Positions 1 through 9,069 of a DNA stretch of 64,000 nt are shown in pieces (the first letter of the stretch is position 1; each line of letters opens with the position of its first letter). The stretch is from Paenibacillus sp. FSL R5-0623. GTDB lineage: Bacteria; Bacillota; Bacilli; Paenibacillales; Paenibacillaceae. A program made the position numbers and the translations under genes. The stretch covers positions 2,604,001-2,668,000 of the forward strand of contig NZ_CP150233.1 in assembly GCF_037974265.1 (NCBI RefSeq), given 5' to 3'. The notes beneath the pieces are model-generated. The model had not been told where the DNA came from, ran no database searches, and was given only the letters and a program-made list of their open reading frames with translations.

Positions 1-1
1 A

Positions 2-244
2 GGCTATCCTGTAGTGATTGGTGAATTCGGTTCGATTGATAAAACGTCTTACGATTCAACCAACAATGTATATCGCGCTGCTTATGCCAAAGCGGTTACC
101 GCAAAAGCCAAGAAATACAAAATGGTTCCTGTTTATTGGGATAACGGGCATAACGGTCAACATGGATTCGCATTGTTTAATCGTTCAAACAATACCGTGA
201 CTCAGCAAAATATCATTAATGCGATCATGCAAGGCATGCAATAA
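2..244 (+). CDS. C-terminal end of a GH5-type endoglucanase (partial)
   Basis: The frame enters open from the left edge, so only the last 80 residues are present. The stretch VVIGEFGS resembles the beta-strand carrying the catalytic nucleophile Glu in clan-A GH5 cellulases, and VYWDNG further on resembles the following strand with its conserved Trp. The protein ends soon after the catalytic fold with no carbohydrate-binding module, so any accessory domain would have to be N-terminal and outside the window. It is probably a secreted beta-1,4-glucanase, but the signal peptide cannot be seen. GH5 is a confident guess; the subfamily and substrate are not determined. Confidence 0.75.
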   Translation, partial: GYPVVIGEFGSIDKTSYDSTNNVYRAAYAKAVTAKAKKYKMVPVYWDNGHNGQHGFALFNRSNNTVTQQNIINAIMQGMQ

Positions 245-269
245 TTTACTGTCTATCAGCATCCGTGCA

Positions 270-307
270 AACGGTGTGTTCCTGTAAAAGGGACATGCCG
301 TTTTTTT
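270..307 (+). terminator. Rho-independent terminator after the GH5 gene
   Basis: A stem of about 13 bp with some G-U pairs (AACGGTGTGTTCC against GGGACATGCCGTT) is followed by seven T residues. It lies 26 bp after the GH5 stop codon. Confidence 0.8.
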
Positions 308-448
308 GTGCTACCGGAGGTGAAGATGAACAACATTTACCAATGCATTTTACATAAGCCACATACAGAATTCATTAAATCCCACAATAGCTTTTATATA
401 CTTAATTTGCTTGATATAGCGAACTAAAAGGACTAGGTGGTAGACAGA

Positions 449-988
449 ATGTTAAAAAAACGTGATTTGCAGGAATGCCATTCACTGTACAGCTTAATGA
501 TGGACCCCGCAGTTTTTCCCTACGTTCGTTATGCATGCCAATCGTATGAGGAATATCTATTCCTTACTAAACAATTGATGGCTGAAGAAGAGCAAAAGAC
601 AGTGATTTCCCGAACGATTTTGAATGAAACAGGGCAGCCTATTGGAACCATTGATCTATATCATATCGAGCATCAAACCGGTTTTTTAGCCACATGGATT
701 GGATCACCGTTTTTTGGAAATGGGTATAGCCAAAGAGCCAAATCAGCCTTCTTTGTTGAATTGTTTCTGGAACATGGGATTGAAACGGTATTTATGAAGA
801 TACGCAAGCAGAATATAAGATCCAGAAAAGCGGTAGAAAAACTGTCTTATGTGAAGTTAGCCAATGATGTGTATCCAGATGTATATCAACGGATTAATAT
901 GAACGAACAGATGTATGATCTGTATCATGTAGAACGGTCAGCCTTTTTCGAAAATAGTATGAATCTGCACCAAGTAGTAGCTACGTAA
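449..988 (+). CDS. GNAT-family N-acetyltransferase
   Basis: Predicted acetyl-CoA-dependent N-acetyltransferase of about 179 residues. The core GTIDLYHIEHQTGFLATWIG followed by the FGNGYSQRAK segment matches the GNAT layout, with the latter at the acetyl-CoA pyrophosphate loop (Q/RxxGxG/A-like). The later IRSRKAVEKLSYVK has the N-x-x-S-x-x-x-x-E-K-L pattern of motif B. The frame can open at a GTG at 437, but the ATG at 449 sits 8 bases after AGGTGG and is preferred. It is a single gene closed by a hairpin terminator. The substrate is unknown; this family covers ribosomal-protein, polyamine and antibiotic acetylases. Confidence 0.8.
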   Translation: MLKKRDLQECHSLYSLMMDPAVFPYVRYACQSYEEYLFLTKQLMAEEEQKTVISRTILNETGQPIGTIDLYHIEHQTGFLATWIGSPFFGNGYSQRAKSAFFVELFLEHGIETVFMKIRKQNIRSRKAVEKLSYVKLANDVYPDVYQRINMNEQMYDLYHVERSAFFENSMNLHQVVAT

Positions 989-1008
989 CTTATACAGAGA
1001 GCGTTAAC

Positions 1009-1036
1009 AGCGGCGTCAGTGATGACGCCGCTATTT
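1009..1036 (+). terminator. Terminator-like hairpin after the GNAT gene
   Basis: A perfect 10-bp stem (AGCGGCGTCA / TGACGCCGCT) with a GTGA loop is followed by only a short ATTTG tract. The T run is weak, but the position 20 bp after the stop supports termination. Confidence 0.6.
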
Positions 1037-1152
1037 GATATATGATATAGGAACGGACCGTTAATATAAATGCAGGAATATGGAATAGAGAATCGAAAGA
1101 CATTAAGTAGATAACCTCATAAAAAGTGGACGGTTAATCAAGGAGGCATGAA

Positions 1153-1428
1153 ATGAATAATATTAACAAGATTTTGGGTGTAGTCCTCATGCTTGGCAGT
1201 GTGTTCATTTCGACAATGGAGAGAATTTCAATACGAGTATCTGTCGCTATAGTCGAAGCAGGATATGCTTCAGGAGGGACCAATGTGCCCCAGTTTGCTC
1301 AGACGAACGAGCATCCAACAGGTTTACTCGTATACTTCATGTTCTTTGTTGGATTCATACTATTGGTCGCGGGATTCCCAGGGAGTTATAAGAAAAATCG
1401 TAATCATAGGCATAACAAGGAAGTTTAG
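1153..1428 (+). CDS. Small membrane protein of unknown function
   Basis: A 91-residue protein with a hydrophobic N-terminus (ILGVVLMLGSVFIS) and a second membrane segment near residues 58-76 (LLVYFMFFVGFILLVAGF), ending in a basic His/Arg/Lys-rich tail that should lie in the cytoplasm. AGGAGG stands 6 bases before the ATG. The 17-bp gap to the next gene suggests co-transcription with the APH-like kinase. I do not recognise a family. Confidence 0.6.
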   Translation: MNNINKILGVVLMLGSVFISTMERISIRVSVAIVEAGYASGGTNVPQFAQTNEHPTGLLVYFMFFVGFILLVAGFPGSYKKNRNHRHNKEV

Positions 1429-1445
1429 CTTGAGGAGGGATGGAA

Positions 1446-2240
1446 GTGGCCAAGCAGGAGGAAGTGTTATCGGGAGGTAATGTGAATCAGGTTGTCCGAA
1501 TAGGTGAGACGGTTCGCAGGCATGCGAAACCAAATCCATATGTGATTGAATTGCTTTTACATCTCGAAAAAGTTGGTTATGATCATGCCCCTCGATTTCT
1601 GGGAATAGATGAACAGGGGCGAGAAGTACTTTCTTACCTCGAAGGCATCGTTCCAGGCAATGATTATCCTGATCTAGAAGAGTATATGTGGTCAGACGAA
1701 TCTTTGATTGAAGTCGCAAAACTGTTGAGAAGTTACCATGATGCGACCGTTGGATTTACAACAACATCAGTATCAACGAACAGATATCCAGGCATAACTA
1801 AAGATGAAGTTGTATGTCATAACGATTTTGTGCCGTATAATGTGGTGTACAAGGATGGCCGTCCTCAAGGCATTATTGATTTTGATATGGCGGGTCCGGG
1901 TCCGCGAATGTGGGATATCGCCTATGTTTTGTATACCTCCGTTCCACTCGCAGATTTCTCACCAGAGATGGATGGAACAGGTGTAATGCCATACACCAGT
2001 CAGGCGCACGGAACTGTTCGAAAAGAACGGATTGCCTTATTCATGGCAACGTACGGGCTGAGTGTTCCAGCAGATTTGAAGGATTGGGTCATATCCCGTA
2101 TCCGTTTTATGTGTAAAACACTGACTGATCGTGCGGCTGATGGAGATGTCGCTTTTATGAAGATGGTCGAAGAGGGTCATCTGGCCCACTATGAGAAAGA
2201 AGTCATTTTTCTTGAAAACCATTGGGATGAATGGGTTTGA
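1446..2240 (+). CDS. Aminoglycoside phosphotransferase (APH)-family kinase
   Basis: Small-molecule kinase of the APH/choline kinase fold, about 264 residues. The catalytic loop reads CHNDFVPYNVV (HxD-x-x-x-x-N: catalytic Asp and Mg-binding Asn), and the metal-binding segment reads IIDFDMAGPGPRMWDIAY, both typical of the family. An in-frame ATG at 1440 is only one base from GAGGAGG, so the GTG at 1446, with 7-base spacing, is a better start. No aminoglycoside-specific feature is visible. Chromosomal homologues of this type usually have unknown substrates, so resistance should not be assumed. Confidence 0.8.
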   Translation: MAKQEEVLSGGNVNQVVRIGETVRRHAKPNPYVIELLLHLEKVGYDHAPRFLGIDEQGREVLSYLEGIVPGNDYPDLEEYMWSDESLIEVAKLLRSYHDATVGFTTTSVSTNRYPGITKDEVVCHNDFVPYNVVYKDGRPQGIIDFDMAGPGPRMWDIAYVLYTSVPLADFSPEMDGTGVMPYTSQAHGTVRKERIALFMATYGLSVPADLKDWVISRIRFMCKTLTDRAADGDVAFMKMVEEGHLAHYEKEVIFLENHWDEWV

Positions 2241-2256
2241 AAGGTAATGCTAATGG

Positions 2257-2295
2257 ACCGCGTGATAGCCTACGGGCTGGACAGCGGTTTTTTTG
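2257..2295 (+). terminator. Rho-independent terminator after the APH-like gene
   Basis: Imperfect stem ACCGC...AGCGGT with an inner AGCC/GGGCT pairing, then seven T residues. Confidence 0.7.
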
Positions 2296-2407
2296 TTTCC
2301 ATCTTTCGAATCCCTATGAATTCCTTTCTATTCATTTTCAACAATTGTGATCAACAATACAGCAATATAGTTCAGATTAGATCGAAATAACTGTGATACA
2401 ATTCATT

Positions 2408-2421
2408 GTAAAGCGCTATCA
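2408..2421 (+). promoter_or_regulatory. Candidate cre (CcpA) site upstream of the sugar-uptake cluster
   Basis: GTAAAGCGCTATCA matches 12 of 14 positions of the known cre consensus TGWAANCGNTNWCA. It lies just downstream of a possible -10 (TACAAT, 2397-2402) and 57 bp before the AraC start, a position where CcpA would block transcription. The match to the consensus is seen; its function is inferred. Confidence 0.5.
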
Positions 2422-2477
2422 TTGTAAATTATTAAACTATATTGCTTTTTATATTCTGGGAAGGGAGATCTTTACTG

Positions 2478-3359
2478 ATGCTAACCATACACACCCCGAC
2501 GAATATTGCTTTGCAGGAAAATGAAGTTTATGTGCGATCAGAAGCAGATAATTTTCAGGATGAATGGCCTGTTCATACGCATAATGGGTATGAGATACAT
2601 TATTTTATTCAAGGAGATGCAACCTTTCTAATCGGTGACCGAATATATAAGCCGCTGCCTGGAGATATGTTTATATTCAGAGGCGGTGTGCCCCACCGAA
2701 TCAATCCTTCAAGAGAAATCGTGTACAAGCGAAGTTTTGTCAATTTCACGGAATTATTGCTTTTGGACATGCTTGCTGTCAGTCAGTTGGAGAATCTGAT
2801 GTCCATATTCCGTCATCCCAATGGGTTATTGGTGCATTGGCCTCCAGAGGAGCGTGAGCATATCACAGGTATATTTAAGGGAATCAAGGAGGAGATGGGG
2901 GCAGGAAATACAGGATACAAAACAATGGTCAAATTAAGTCTTACCCAATTGCTATTGCGGATTTACCGGAAAACGACCAGTGAGCAATCCGCCAATCCTA
3001 TCTTATGTTCTTCCCAGAAGCAAACAAGCGTAAGCCGGGTTCTTCATTATTTAAACCAGAACTATACGGAGAATGTTTCATTGGATGAACTGTCCAAAAC
3101 ACTCCATTTGAATAAATACTACATTTGTCATTCTTTCAAAGAGACGACGGGATATACCATAAGCAACTATGTTATACGGAAAAGAGTTGCAGAGGCCAAA
3201 AAATTGTTGCTGTCTACGGATGCACCGATTTTGTCCATATCTGAGAGGCTAGGTTTTAACACACCTGTATATTTTAGCAGGGCCTTTAAACAATATGTGG
3301 GTGTATCACCACAGTTATTCCGTAAAAGTGAATTGCTCAACGAAGCCAAAATTCATTAG
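2478..3359 (+). CDS. AraC-family regulator with N-terminal cupin
   Basis: About 293 residues. The N-terminal half contains a cupin sensor (WPVHTHNGYEIHYFIQGDAT, then PLPGDMFIFRGGVPHRI). The C-terminal 100 residues carry two helix-turn-helix motifs: VSLDELSKTLHLNKYYICHS and ILSISERLGFNTPVYFSRAF. The frame is open 12 codons further upstream, but ATG 2478 is 10 bases after AAGGGAG. It precedes the ABC importer genes by 22 bp in the same direction, so it is probably their sugar-responsive activator. A cre-like site lies in its leader. The inducer is unknown; pectin-derived oligosaccharide is a guess from the neighbours. Confidence 0.88.
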   Translation: MLTIHTPTNIALQENEVYVRSEADNFQDEWPVHTHNGYEIHYFIQGDATFLIGDRIYKPLPGDMFIFRGGVPHRINPSREIVYKRSFVNFTELLLLDMLAVSQLENLMSIFRHPNGLLVHWPPEEREHITGIFKGIKEEMGAGNTGYKTMVKLSLTQLLLRIYRKTTSEQSANPILCSSQKQTSVSRVLHYLNQNYTENVSLDELSKTLHLNKYYICHSFKETTGYTISNYVIRKRVAEAKKLLLSTDAPILSISERLGFNTPVYFSRAFKQYVGVSPQLFRKSELLNEAKIH

Positions 3360-3381
3360 AACCTTCCAAGGAGATGTTGAT

Positions 3382-4653
3382 ATGACAAGAAGAACAACGT
3401 TTAAGCTCATCACTAGCATGGTATTGGTCATGTTACTCATCGTATTGACTGCTTGCGGAAATTCAGGTACCAATGCTAATCCAAAACAAACAACCCTGGA
3501 TTTCCTGTGGTTCTCTGACGGAAAAGAAGGAGAAGTCATCAAGGAAATCATTAAAGATTATGAGCAGACCAATACCAAGGTTAAAATCAACCTGATTGAA
3601 GTTGGTTTCAAGGATATCCAAACCAAATTAAAAACAATGTTATCCGGTGGAAAGGCACCTGCCCTGAGCCGGGTCACGGATACCGGATCATTTGCTAATC
3701 AGGCGGTTGATCTGACACCTTACGTGGACAATGCGGACCAATTCGAGGATCAATTTATTGACTCACTTAAACCTTATTATGTTATTAATGACAAGCTGGT
3801 AGCGGCGCCTATGGATGTTACAGCGAATGGGCTTATTTATAACAAAACCTTATTTGATAAAGCTGGCGTCAAAGTACCGACCTCTCCTGACCAGGTATGG
3901 ACGTGGGATGAATACACAGCTGCGTTAAAAGAGGTTATGGACAAAGGCGGAGCACGTTATGGCATGGTATGGGATGTCACACCGCATAGATGGTCCACTC
4001 TTTTGTATCAGAATGGCGGAAGCATCTTAACAGAGGATGGCACTGCAGCAGCGATTAACAATGAAGCCGGAATCCGTAGCATGGAGCAGTTCAAGCAGCT
4101 TCATCAAGAAGGGATCATGCCCGAATCCGTATGGCTCGGAGGGGAAAATCCGAACAACCTGTTCCGTTCCGGGACGGTGGCTACCCACTGGGCTGGCAAC
4201 TGGATGATCAGCAATTACAAGGATATCACTGATTTTGAATGGGGAGTCACCTATATGCCAAAAGGAACACAACGTTCTTCAGTGCCAGGCGGGAAGTTTC
4301 TGATGGCATTCAAAGGCAGCGGATATGAGCAGGAGGCGGCAGAATTTATTGAATACTTAACGTCCAAAGAAGTGAATTCAAAATATAACCAAGAATCATT
4401 GTTTATGAGTCCGCGGAAGGACAGCTCTGTATTGAATTATGAATTCGGCAAGGAGATGTTTGAAATTTTCGCAGATGAACTGAAGAACAGTTCGCCTCTT
4501 GCAGCTAATGACTGGTCCAGACAGACCATTATATCCAAAATTTCAACGGACCTGAAAAATAATATTGTTGAGGTTTTATCCGATAAGGCAACTCCGCAGG
4601 AGGCATTGGATCGAACAGCCAAGCTGATTAACGAGGCTATTGGCAGTCAATAA
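3382..4653 (+). CDS. Sugar ABC transporter substrate-binding lipoprotein
   Basis: Solute-binding protein of the extracellular family 1 (MalE/UgpB-like), 423 residues. It starts with a lipoprotein signal peptide ending in the lipobox LTAC|G. The mature part contains LDFLWFSDGKEGEVIKEII and later GTVATHWAGNWMIS, typical of family 1 lobes. The frame is open upstream to 3295 inside the AraC gene, but ATG 3382 has AAGGAGATG about 8-10 bases ahead. It is followed by a hairpin and then two permease genes. It should deliver an oligosaccharide to them; no ATPase gene is present, as usual for MsmK/MsmX-energised importers. Confidence 0.9.
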   Translation: MTRRTTFKLITSMVLVMLLIVLTACGNSGTNANPKQTTLDFLWFSDGKEGEVIKEIIKDYEQTNTKVKINLIEVGFKDIQTKLKTMLSGGKAPALSRVTDTGSFANQAVDLTPYVDNADQFEDQFIDSLKPYYVINDKLVAAPMDVTANGLIYNKTLFDKAGVKVPTSPDQVWTWDEYTAALKEVMDKGGARYGMVWDVTPHRWSTLLYQNGGSILTEDGTAAAINNEAGIRSMEQFKQLHQEGIMPESVWLGGENPNNLFRSGTVATHWAGNWMISNYKDITDFEWGVTYMPKGTQRSSVPGGKFLMAFKGSGYEQEAAEFIEYLTSKEVNSKYNQESLFMSPRKDSSVLNYEFGKEMFEIFADELKNSSPLAANDWSRQTIISKISTDLKNNIVEVLSDKATPQEALDRTAKLINEAIGSQ

Positions 4654-4682
4654 ACGTAAAGCCATGTGGTTAATTCGTATAC

Positions 4683-4714
4683 GGGGGCTTAGCGATTCCT
4701 GTAAGCCTCCCTTT
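4683..4714 (+). terminator. Hairpin between binding-protein and permease genes
   Basis: GGGGGCTTA pairs with TAAGCCTCCC across a 10-base loop and is followed by only three T residues. A partial terminator here would let the binding protein be made in excess of the permeases. A similar hairpin occurs at the same place in the second importer cassette (17934-17956). Confidence 0.6.
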
Positions 4715-4743
4715 GGAATAACGCATAAGGAAGGGGCAAGCAG

Positions 4744-5649
4744 ATGAGTGAAGGACAACGATTAAACAGGAATACGCTGGCAAAACAGAACAGGAAGCTC
4801 GTTATTGCTCCTTATCTGTTTATATTACCCAACCTCCTGATCTTTGGAACTTTTATCGTATTTCCCTCTTTATTGGGCCTCTATTATTCCTTCCATGTCT
4901 ATGATGGATTGAACCCGATGAAGTTCAACGGGCTGGATAATTATATCAAAATTATAGGAGATCGGGAATTTTGGTCGACCATCGGACGAACGGGGATTTA
5001 TGCAGCAATTGTTGTCCCGCTAATATATGCAGCAGCGTTAGGCATTGCTTTGCTGCTTGCACGCGAGATTAGAATGCGCGGGTTCTTCAGGGCCGTATTT
5101 TACTGGCCGACCATGATTTCTTACATTATCGTTGGATTGACCTGGAAGTGGATTTTCGGAGATTCATTTGGCATTTTGAATCATCTGTTAACCGTGGTTG
5201 GTGTGGAACCTGTAGGTTTTTTAACCTCTTCCTTTTGGGCAAATACGGCTGTAATCATCGCGACAGTATGGTCACGTGCAGGCTTTTTCATGGTCATTTT
5301 TATCGCCGGTTTGCAGGCTATACCTACGGATTATTATGAGGCTGCCCGATTGGACGGAGCAACGGGAATGAAGGTGTTCCGCTATATCACGCTCCCGCTT
5401 TTGAAGCCGACAAGCTTGCTTGTTGTTATGCTGACTCTGATTGACGCGTTCAAAGCATTCCCACTTATGTTTGCGCTTACAGGTGGTGGTCCGGGCAAAG
5501 ATACTACCTATATTGTTCAATATATTTATGAGATTGGCTTTAACAGACAGGAGCTCGGTCTGGCCAGTGCCATGTCGGTGATACTGTTTATCCTTATTGG
5601 TGGATTCTCGGCTCTGCAATTCCGTCTATCAAAAGGAGGGGCTACGTAA
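4744..5649 (+). CDS. Sugar ABC transporter permease (MalF/UgpA type)
   Basis: Inner-membrane permease of 301 residues with about six hydrophobic segments, the first at APYLFILPNLLIFGTFIVF. The cytoplasmic EAA loop that docks the ATPase reads EAARLDGATGMKVFRYITLP near residues 199-218. GGGPGKDTTYIVQYIYEIGF near the end is also typical of this family. AAGGGGC precedes the ATG. It overlaps the next permease by one base (TAATG), so the two are translationally coupled and should form the heterodimeric channel. Confidence 0.92.
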   Translation: MSEGQRLNRNTLAKQNRKLVIAPYLFILPNLLIFGTFIVFPSLLGLYYSFHVYDGLNPMKFNGLDNYIKIIGDREFWSTIGRTGIYAAIVVPLIYAAALGIALLLAREIRMRGFFRAVFYWPTMISYIIVGLTWKWIFGDSFGILNHLLTVVGVEPVGFLTSSFWANTAVIIATVWSRAGFFMVIFIAGLQAIPTDYYEAARLDGATGMKVFRYITLPLLKPTSLLVVMLTLIDAFKAFPLMFALTGGGPGKDTTYIVQYIYEIGFNRQELGLASAMSVILFILIGGFSALQFRLSKGGAT

Positions 5650-6473
5650 TGGTAATGAAGCCTATGGTCAAAATCTTCATCTACAGTCTGTTAAGTGTTG
5701 CCGCAGTGGTGTGGCTCCTGCCTGTCCTGTGGGTCGTGATTTCTTCTCTGAAAACGAATAGCGATCTATATAGCTTCCCTCCCAAGTTGTGGCCGCAATC
5801 CGTCACCTTTGAGCATTTCAAGGCGGCATTCAGCAAAGGTGATTTTGGCTTATATTTTATGAATAGTACGATCGTAACGGTGTCCTCAACGCTACTGCTG
5901 TTATTGATTAATTCCATGGCCGGCTTTGCACTCGCGAAGTACCGCTTCCGCGGAAGCTCGATCATATTAATTGCTTTTATCTCAACACTTATGATTCCGA
6001 TTGAGGTAATCATGATTCCTATATTCAAGGTGCTGAGCGCACTGGGGATGTATAATAGCCTGCTCGCGATTATTATCCCGCCAGCAGCAACCCCGACAGG
6101 TGTGTTCCTTATGCGCCAGTATTTGTTGAGCGTACCGGACGAGCTGTTGGAAGCTGCCCGGATGGATGGAGCGGGCGAATGGAAAATTTACTGGAGCATT
6201 ATTCTTCCGATAGCGAAGCCGATTCTTGCAGTGCTCGCAATCTTCTCCTTCATGTGGAGATGGGATGATTTTGTATGGCCGTTAATTGCGATTAGTGACC
6301 CATCGAAATATACGATCCAGCTTGCGCTTTCTAATTTTATTGGTGAATACAACGTGGATTGGGGAAGTTTGCTTGCGATGTCCGTCATCACGATGCTTCC
6401 GGTACTGATTGTTTTTATGGTTTTCCAGCGGTATTTTGTCAGCGGTATGATTACTTCAGGAATGAAAGGATGA
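5649..6473 (+). CDS. Sugar ABC transporter permease (MalG/UgpE type)
   Basis: Second permease subunit of 274 residues. The EAA loop is EAARMDGAGEWKIYWSIILP, and a later FMWRWDDFVWPLIAI segment matches MalG-type carbohydrate permeases. The start ATG overlaps the stop of the first permease, with AAAGGAGG ten bases ahead; ATG 5655 is a possible alternative. The next gene starts five bases after its stop, showing that the 851-residue protein is part of the same operon. Confidence 0.92.
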   Translation: MVMKPMVKIFIYSLLSVAAVVWLLPVLWVVISSLKTNSDLYSFPPKLWPQSVTFEHFKAAFSKGDFGLYFMNSTIVTVSSTLLLLLINSMAGFALAKYRFRGSSIILIAFISTLMIPIEVIMIPIFKVLSALGMYNSLLAIIIPPAATPTGVFLMRQYLLSVPDELLEAARMDGAGEWKIYWSIILPIAKPILAVLAIFSFMWRWDDFVWPLIAISDPSKYTIQLALSNFIGEYNVDWGSLLAMSVITMLPVLIVFMVFQRYFVSGMITSGMKG

Positions 6474-6478
6474 GTTGA

Positions 6479-9034
6479 ATGTCAGATACCACCCGGAGTG
6501 GGATGGATACCTTGAATTATAAACCTATGAAATTAGGTCACAATCAGGTCATTAATCATTGGATGATCAGCGGCATATATACGAAGCCTGTTGCCTTTGT
6601 TCCAACAACGATGGAGGGAGATATTAATGATTGGCTAATCGATGGTTTTGCCATTCATGAGAATCCATGCAGAAAGGAATTTGTAGAACATAGGAGAACG
6701 CAGCCTGTGAACCGATTTTTTGATCAATGGAGCGAGTTTCCTAGCCCGGGAGACGACTTCGTTGGAGAAGAAAACGGAATGCCTTGGGCACTGTATTCTC
6801 CTTGGAATAATCCACGGGTGGAGCAATCAGGATTTTGGTTTGTACCGACACATCTGCGCAGTTACGCGGCGACAAGACTCATTTCTCCGACTGCTCATAC
6901 CGCCTCTTTGCGGATTAAGACCTATGGCAGTCTGACGTTGTGGGTGAATGGGAAAATGGTAACGGACTTTGCACCACTCACGCGTAACAAGGAACAGGAA
7001 ATCGTTATTAAAGCTGAACTTGTAGCCGGAATCAATGAGATCTATGCCTGCTGGGAGGATCTGGCTGAGCGGGATACGATGTATGCTTTTGCGGTGGAAT
7101 ATCTGGGAGACGAGGAATTGGTGATTTCCCTGCCTATTGCTGCTCATTTGGCGGAGTCTGTAAAATCCGCAGAGCAAGCCCTCGAACAGGCTTATTTTCC
7201 TTCGGATATCTTCAAAGGTGAGCAGATTAAGCTCAAGCTACCGCTTCCCTTGCCGGACATCGTTAGAGAGGTTGATATTCAGTATGGCAATTTTTTTGAC
7301 GGTACCGAAAACAAGACGATACACATCGCCGAAAAGGAAACGGACCTGGTCCTGGCACATACGAATCAACTCGGTCATCATTACGTATATTTCACGCTGG
7401 CTATTTCAGTTTCAAATGTTGTACTAACCAAGAAGTTTGGCTGCCAATCCTATGATACCAGCTATGATGAGGCTGCTCAGCAAGCTGCGGATATTGAAGC
7501 CCGCAAATCCCTGGCTCTGCGATGCATTGCCGAGAAGGGCAGTCCCAATATTCATAAGGCCATCGCCATGCTCAAAACAGGAGGCAATCTGCAAGAAGCG
7601 GAGAACATTTTGCTTGAGGGTGTGGAAGGGATTGAGCAACGGAAGGATTGCAGTGACTTCTATCTGGTGGGACTGTTCCGTCTTTGGAGAGATGAGCGAA
7701 ATAGCGGTCTGTTCAGTGAACCGTTCTGGGATCGGGTAAAAGCAAGCATTCTGGGCTATCGATATTGGATTGATGAACCTGGCGATGATGTGATGTGGTT
7801 CTTCAGTGAGAACCATGCCTTATTGTTCCATACGAATGAACTGTTAGCCGGACAGCTGTTTGGGGATGAAATGTTCAGCAACAGTGGTGAATCCGGTGAA
7901 GTACACCGTCAAAAAGCAGAGCAGAGGCTTGCATTATGGTTTGAGCGCTTTTTGGATGAAGGATTGGCAGAATGGAATTCAAGTGCATACATTCCGATTG
8001 ATGCGGTTGGGCTGTTGCATATCTATGAATTTGCCCATAATGAACAGCTCAGACAGCAAGCCAAAAAGGCAATGGACCTGTTATTCTATTATATTACCGT
8101 TCAGATGCATCAAGGAGTCTTGTCCACAACGTTTGGGCGCAGCTATGAGAAGGAACTGCTGGGTGGTTATGCAGCGGGAACCACTTCAATGTGCTGGATC
8201 GCTTATGGCGTTGGCAATGTAAACAATTATTCAATAAGCAATGTTGCCTTGAGTTTATCGGATTACAGTCCTCCAGCAGCATATCAGGAGCATCTGTTGC
8301 TTGGGGAGAATCAGCAATTGGTGTTTGCCAATCAGCAGGGCAAGGGAGGTTACGCCAAGCTCTATCATTCTCGGACCAGGGAATACTCCTTATCCTCAAT
8401 CATTCGCTTCCGCCCAGGCAAGCCAGGTTATCAGGAGCATGTCCAGCATTTATCTCTGTCACCTGAGGCGCTGATCTGGGTGAATCATCCGGCAGAAATA
8501 TACAAGCATGGGGATGGTCGACCTTGCTTCTGGGCTGGGAATGGGATATTGCCCGATGTTGTTCAGCATGAGGGGATCGCTTTGATGATGTTTGATATTC
8601 CTGCGGATCACAACTCTGACTGGACACATGCTTATTTTCCTACCCACTCCTTCACGGAATGGATAAGGCATGAGAACTGGAATTTTGCTCGTTTGGATAA
8701 GGGGTATGCAGCTATATATGCGGCCAACGGGATGAGTATGGAGAGCAACGGGGTGACAAGAGAACGTGAGCTTATTTCACCTGGCTTGCGTAACGCCTGG
8801 ATTATAAGAGCAGGAAGCGAGCAGCAATTCGGGTCATTTGAAGCTTTTATCAACCAAGTTTGTTCTGCAAACCCGCAATTCGATAATCAAGCTTTAACTC
8901 TCACTCTAACAGACCCGGTATATGGTCCAATTCAATGGGGAATGAACAAGCCTTTTCTTATTAAAGAAGAGGAAATTATACACGAAGGTTATGGAGTGAA
9001 GGGACAACTGAAGTTACTGGACATGGAGCGCTGA
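6479..9034 (+). CDS. Large protein of unknown family, possible cytoplasmic carbohydrate-active enzyme
   Basis: An 851-residue protein without signal peptide or membrane segment; I do not recognise its family. Residues about 140-220 look like a beta-sandwich (SLRIKTYGSLTLWVNGKMV), similar in feel to accessory domains of GH2 or rhamnosidase enzymes. Residues about 330-600 are helical and rich in Trp/Tyr/His (DEPGDDVMWFFSENHALLFH, LAEWNSSAYIPIDAVGLLHI), suggesting an alpha/alpha toroid. The rest is beta-rich (SFTEWIRHENWNFARLDKGY). This order resembles lyases of the heparinase/PL8 type. Position between the permeases and a GH105 hydrolase suggests action on imported uronic-acid oligosaccharides. 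The function is inferred only. Confidence 0.7.
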   Translation: MSDTTRSGMDTLNYKPMKLGHNQVINHWMISGIYTKPVAFVPTTMEGDINDWLIDGFAIHENPCRKEFVEHRRTQPVNRFFDQWSEFPSPGDDFVGEENGMPWALYSPWNNPRVEQSGFWFVPTHLRSYAATRLISPTAHTASLRIKTYGSLTLWVNGKMVTDFAPLTRNKEQEIVIKAELVAGINEIYACWEDLAERDTMYAFAVEYLGDEELVISLPIAAHLAESVKSAEQALEQAYFPSDIFKGEQIKLKLPLPLPDIVREVDIQYGNFFDGTENKTIHIAEKETDLVLAHTNQLGHHYVYFTLAISVSNVVLTKKFGCQSYDTSYDEAAQQAADIEARKSLALRCIAEKGSPNIHKAIAMLKTGGNLQEAENILLEGVEGIEQRKDCSDFYLVGLFRLWRDERNSGLFSEPFWDRVKASILGYRYWIDEPGDDVMWFFSENHALLFHTNELLAGQLFGDEMFSNSGESGEVHRQKAEQRLALWFERFLDEGLAEWNSSAYIPIDAVGLLHIYEFAHNEQLRQQAKKAMDLLFYYITVQMHQGVLSTTFGRSYEKELLGGYAAGTTSMCWIAYGVGNVNNYSISNVALSLSDYSPPAAYQEHLLLGENQQLVFANQQGKGGYAKLYHSRTREYSLSSIIRFRPGKPGYQEHVQHLSLSPEALIWVNHPAEIYKHGDGRPCFWAGNGILPDVVQHEGIALMMFDIPADHNSDWTHAYFPTHSFTEWIRHENWNFARLDKGYAAIYAANGMSMESNGVTRERELISPGLRNAWIIRAGSEQQFGSFEAFINQVCSANPQFDNQALTLTLTDPVYGPIQWGMNKPFLIKEEEIIHEGYGVKGQLKLLDMER

Positions 9035-9069
9035 ATCGTGTGTAAGAAACCAAGGGAGTGATAACCAAC

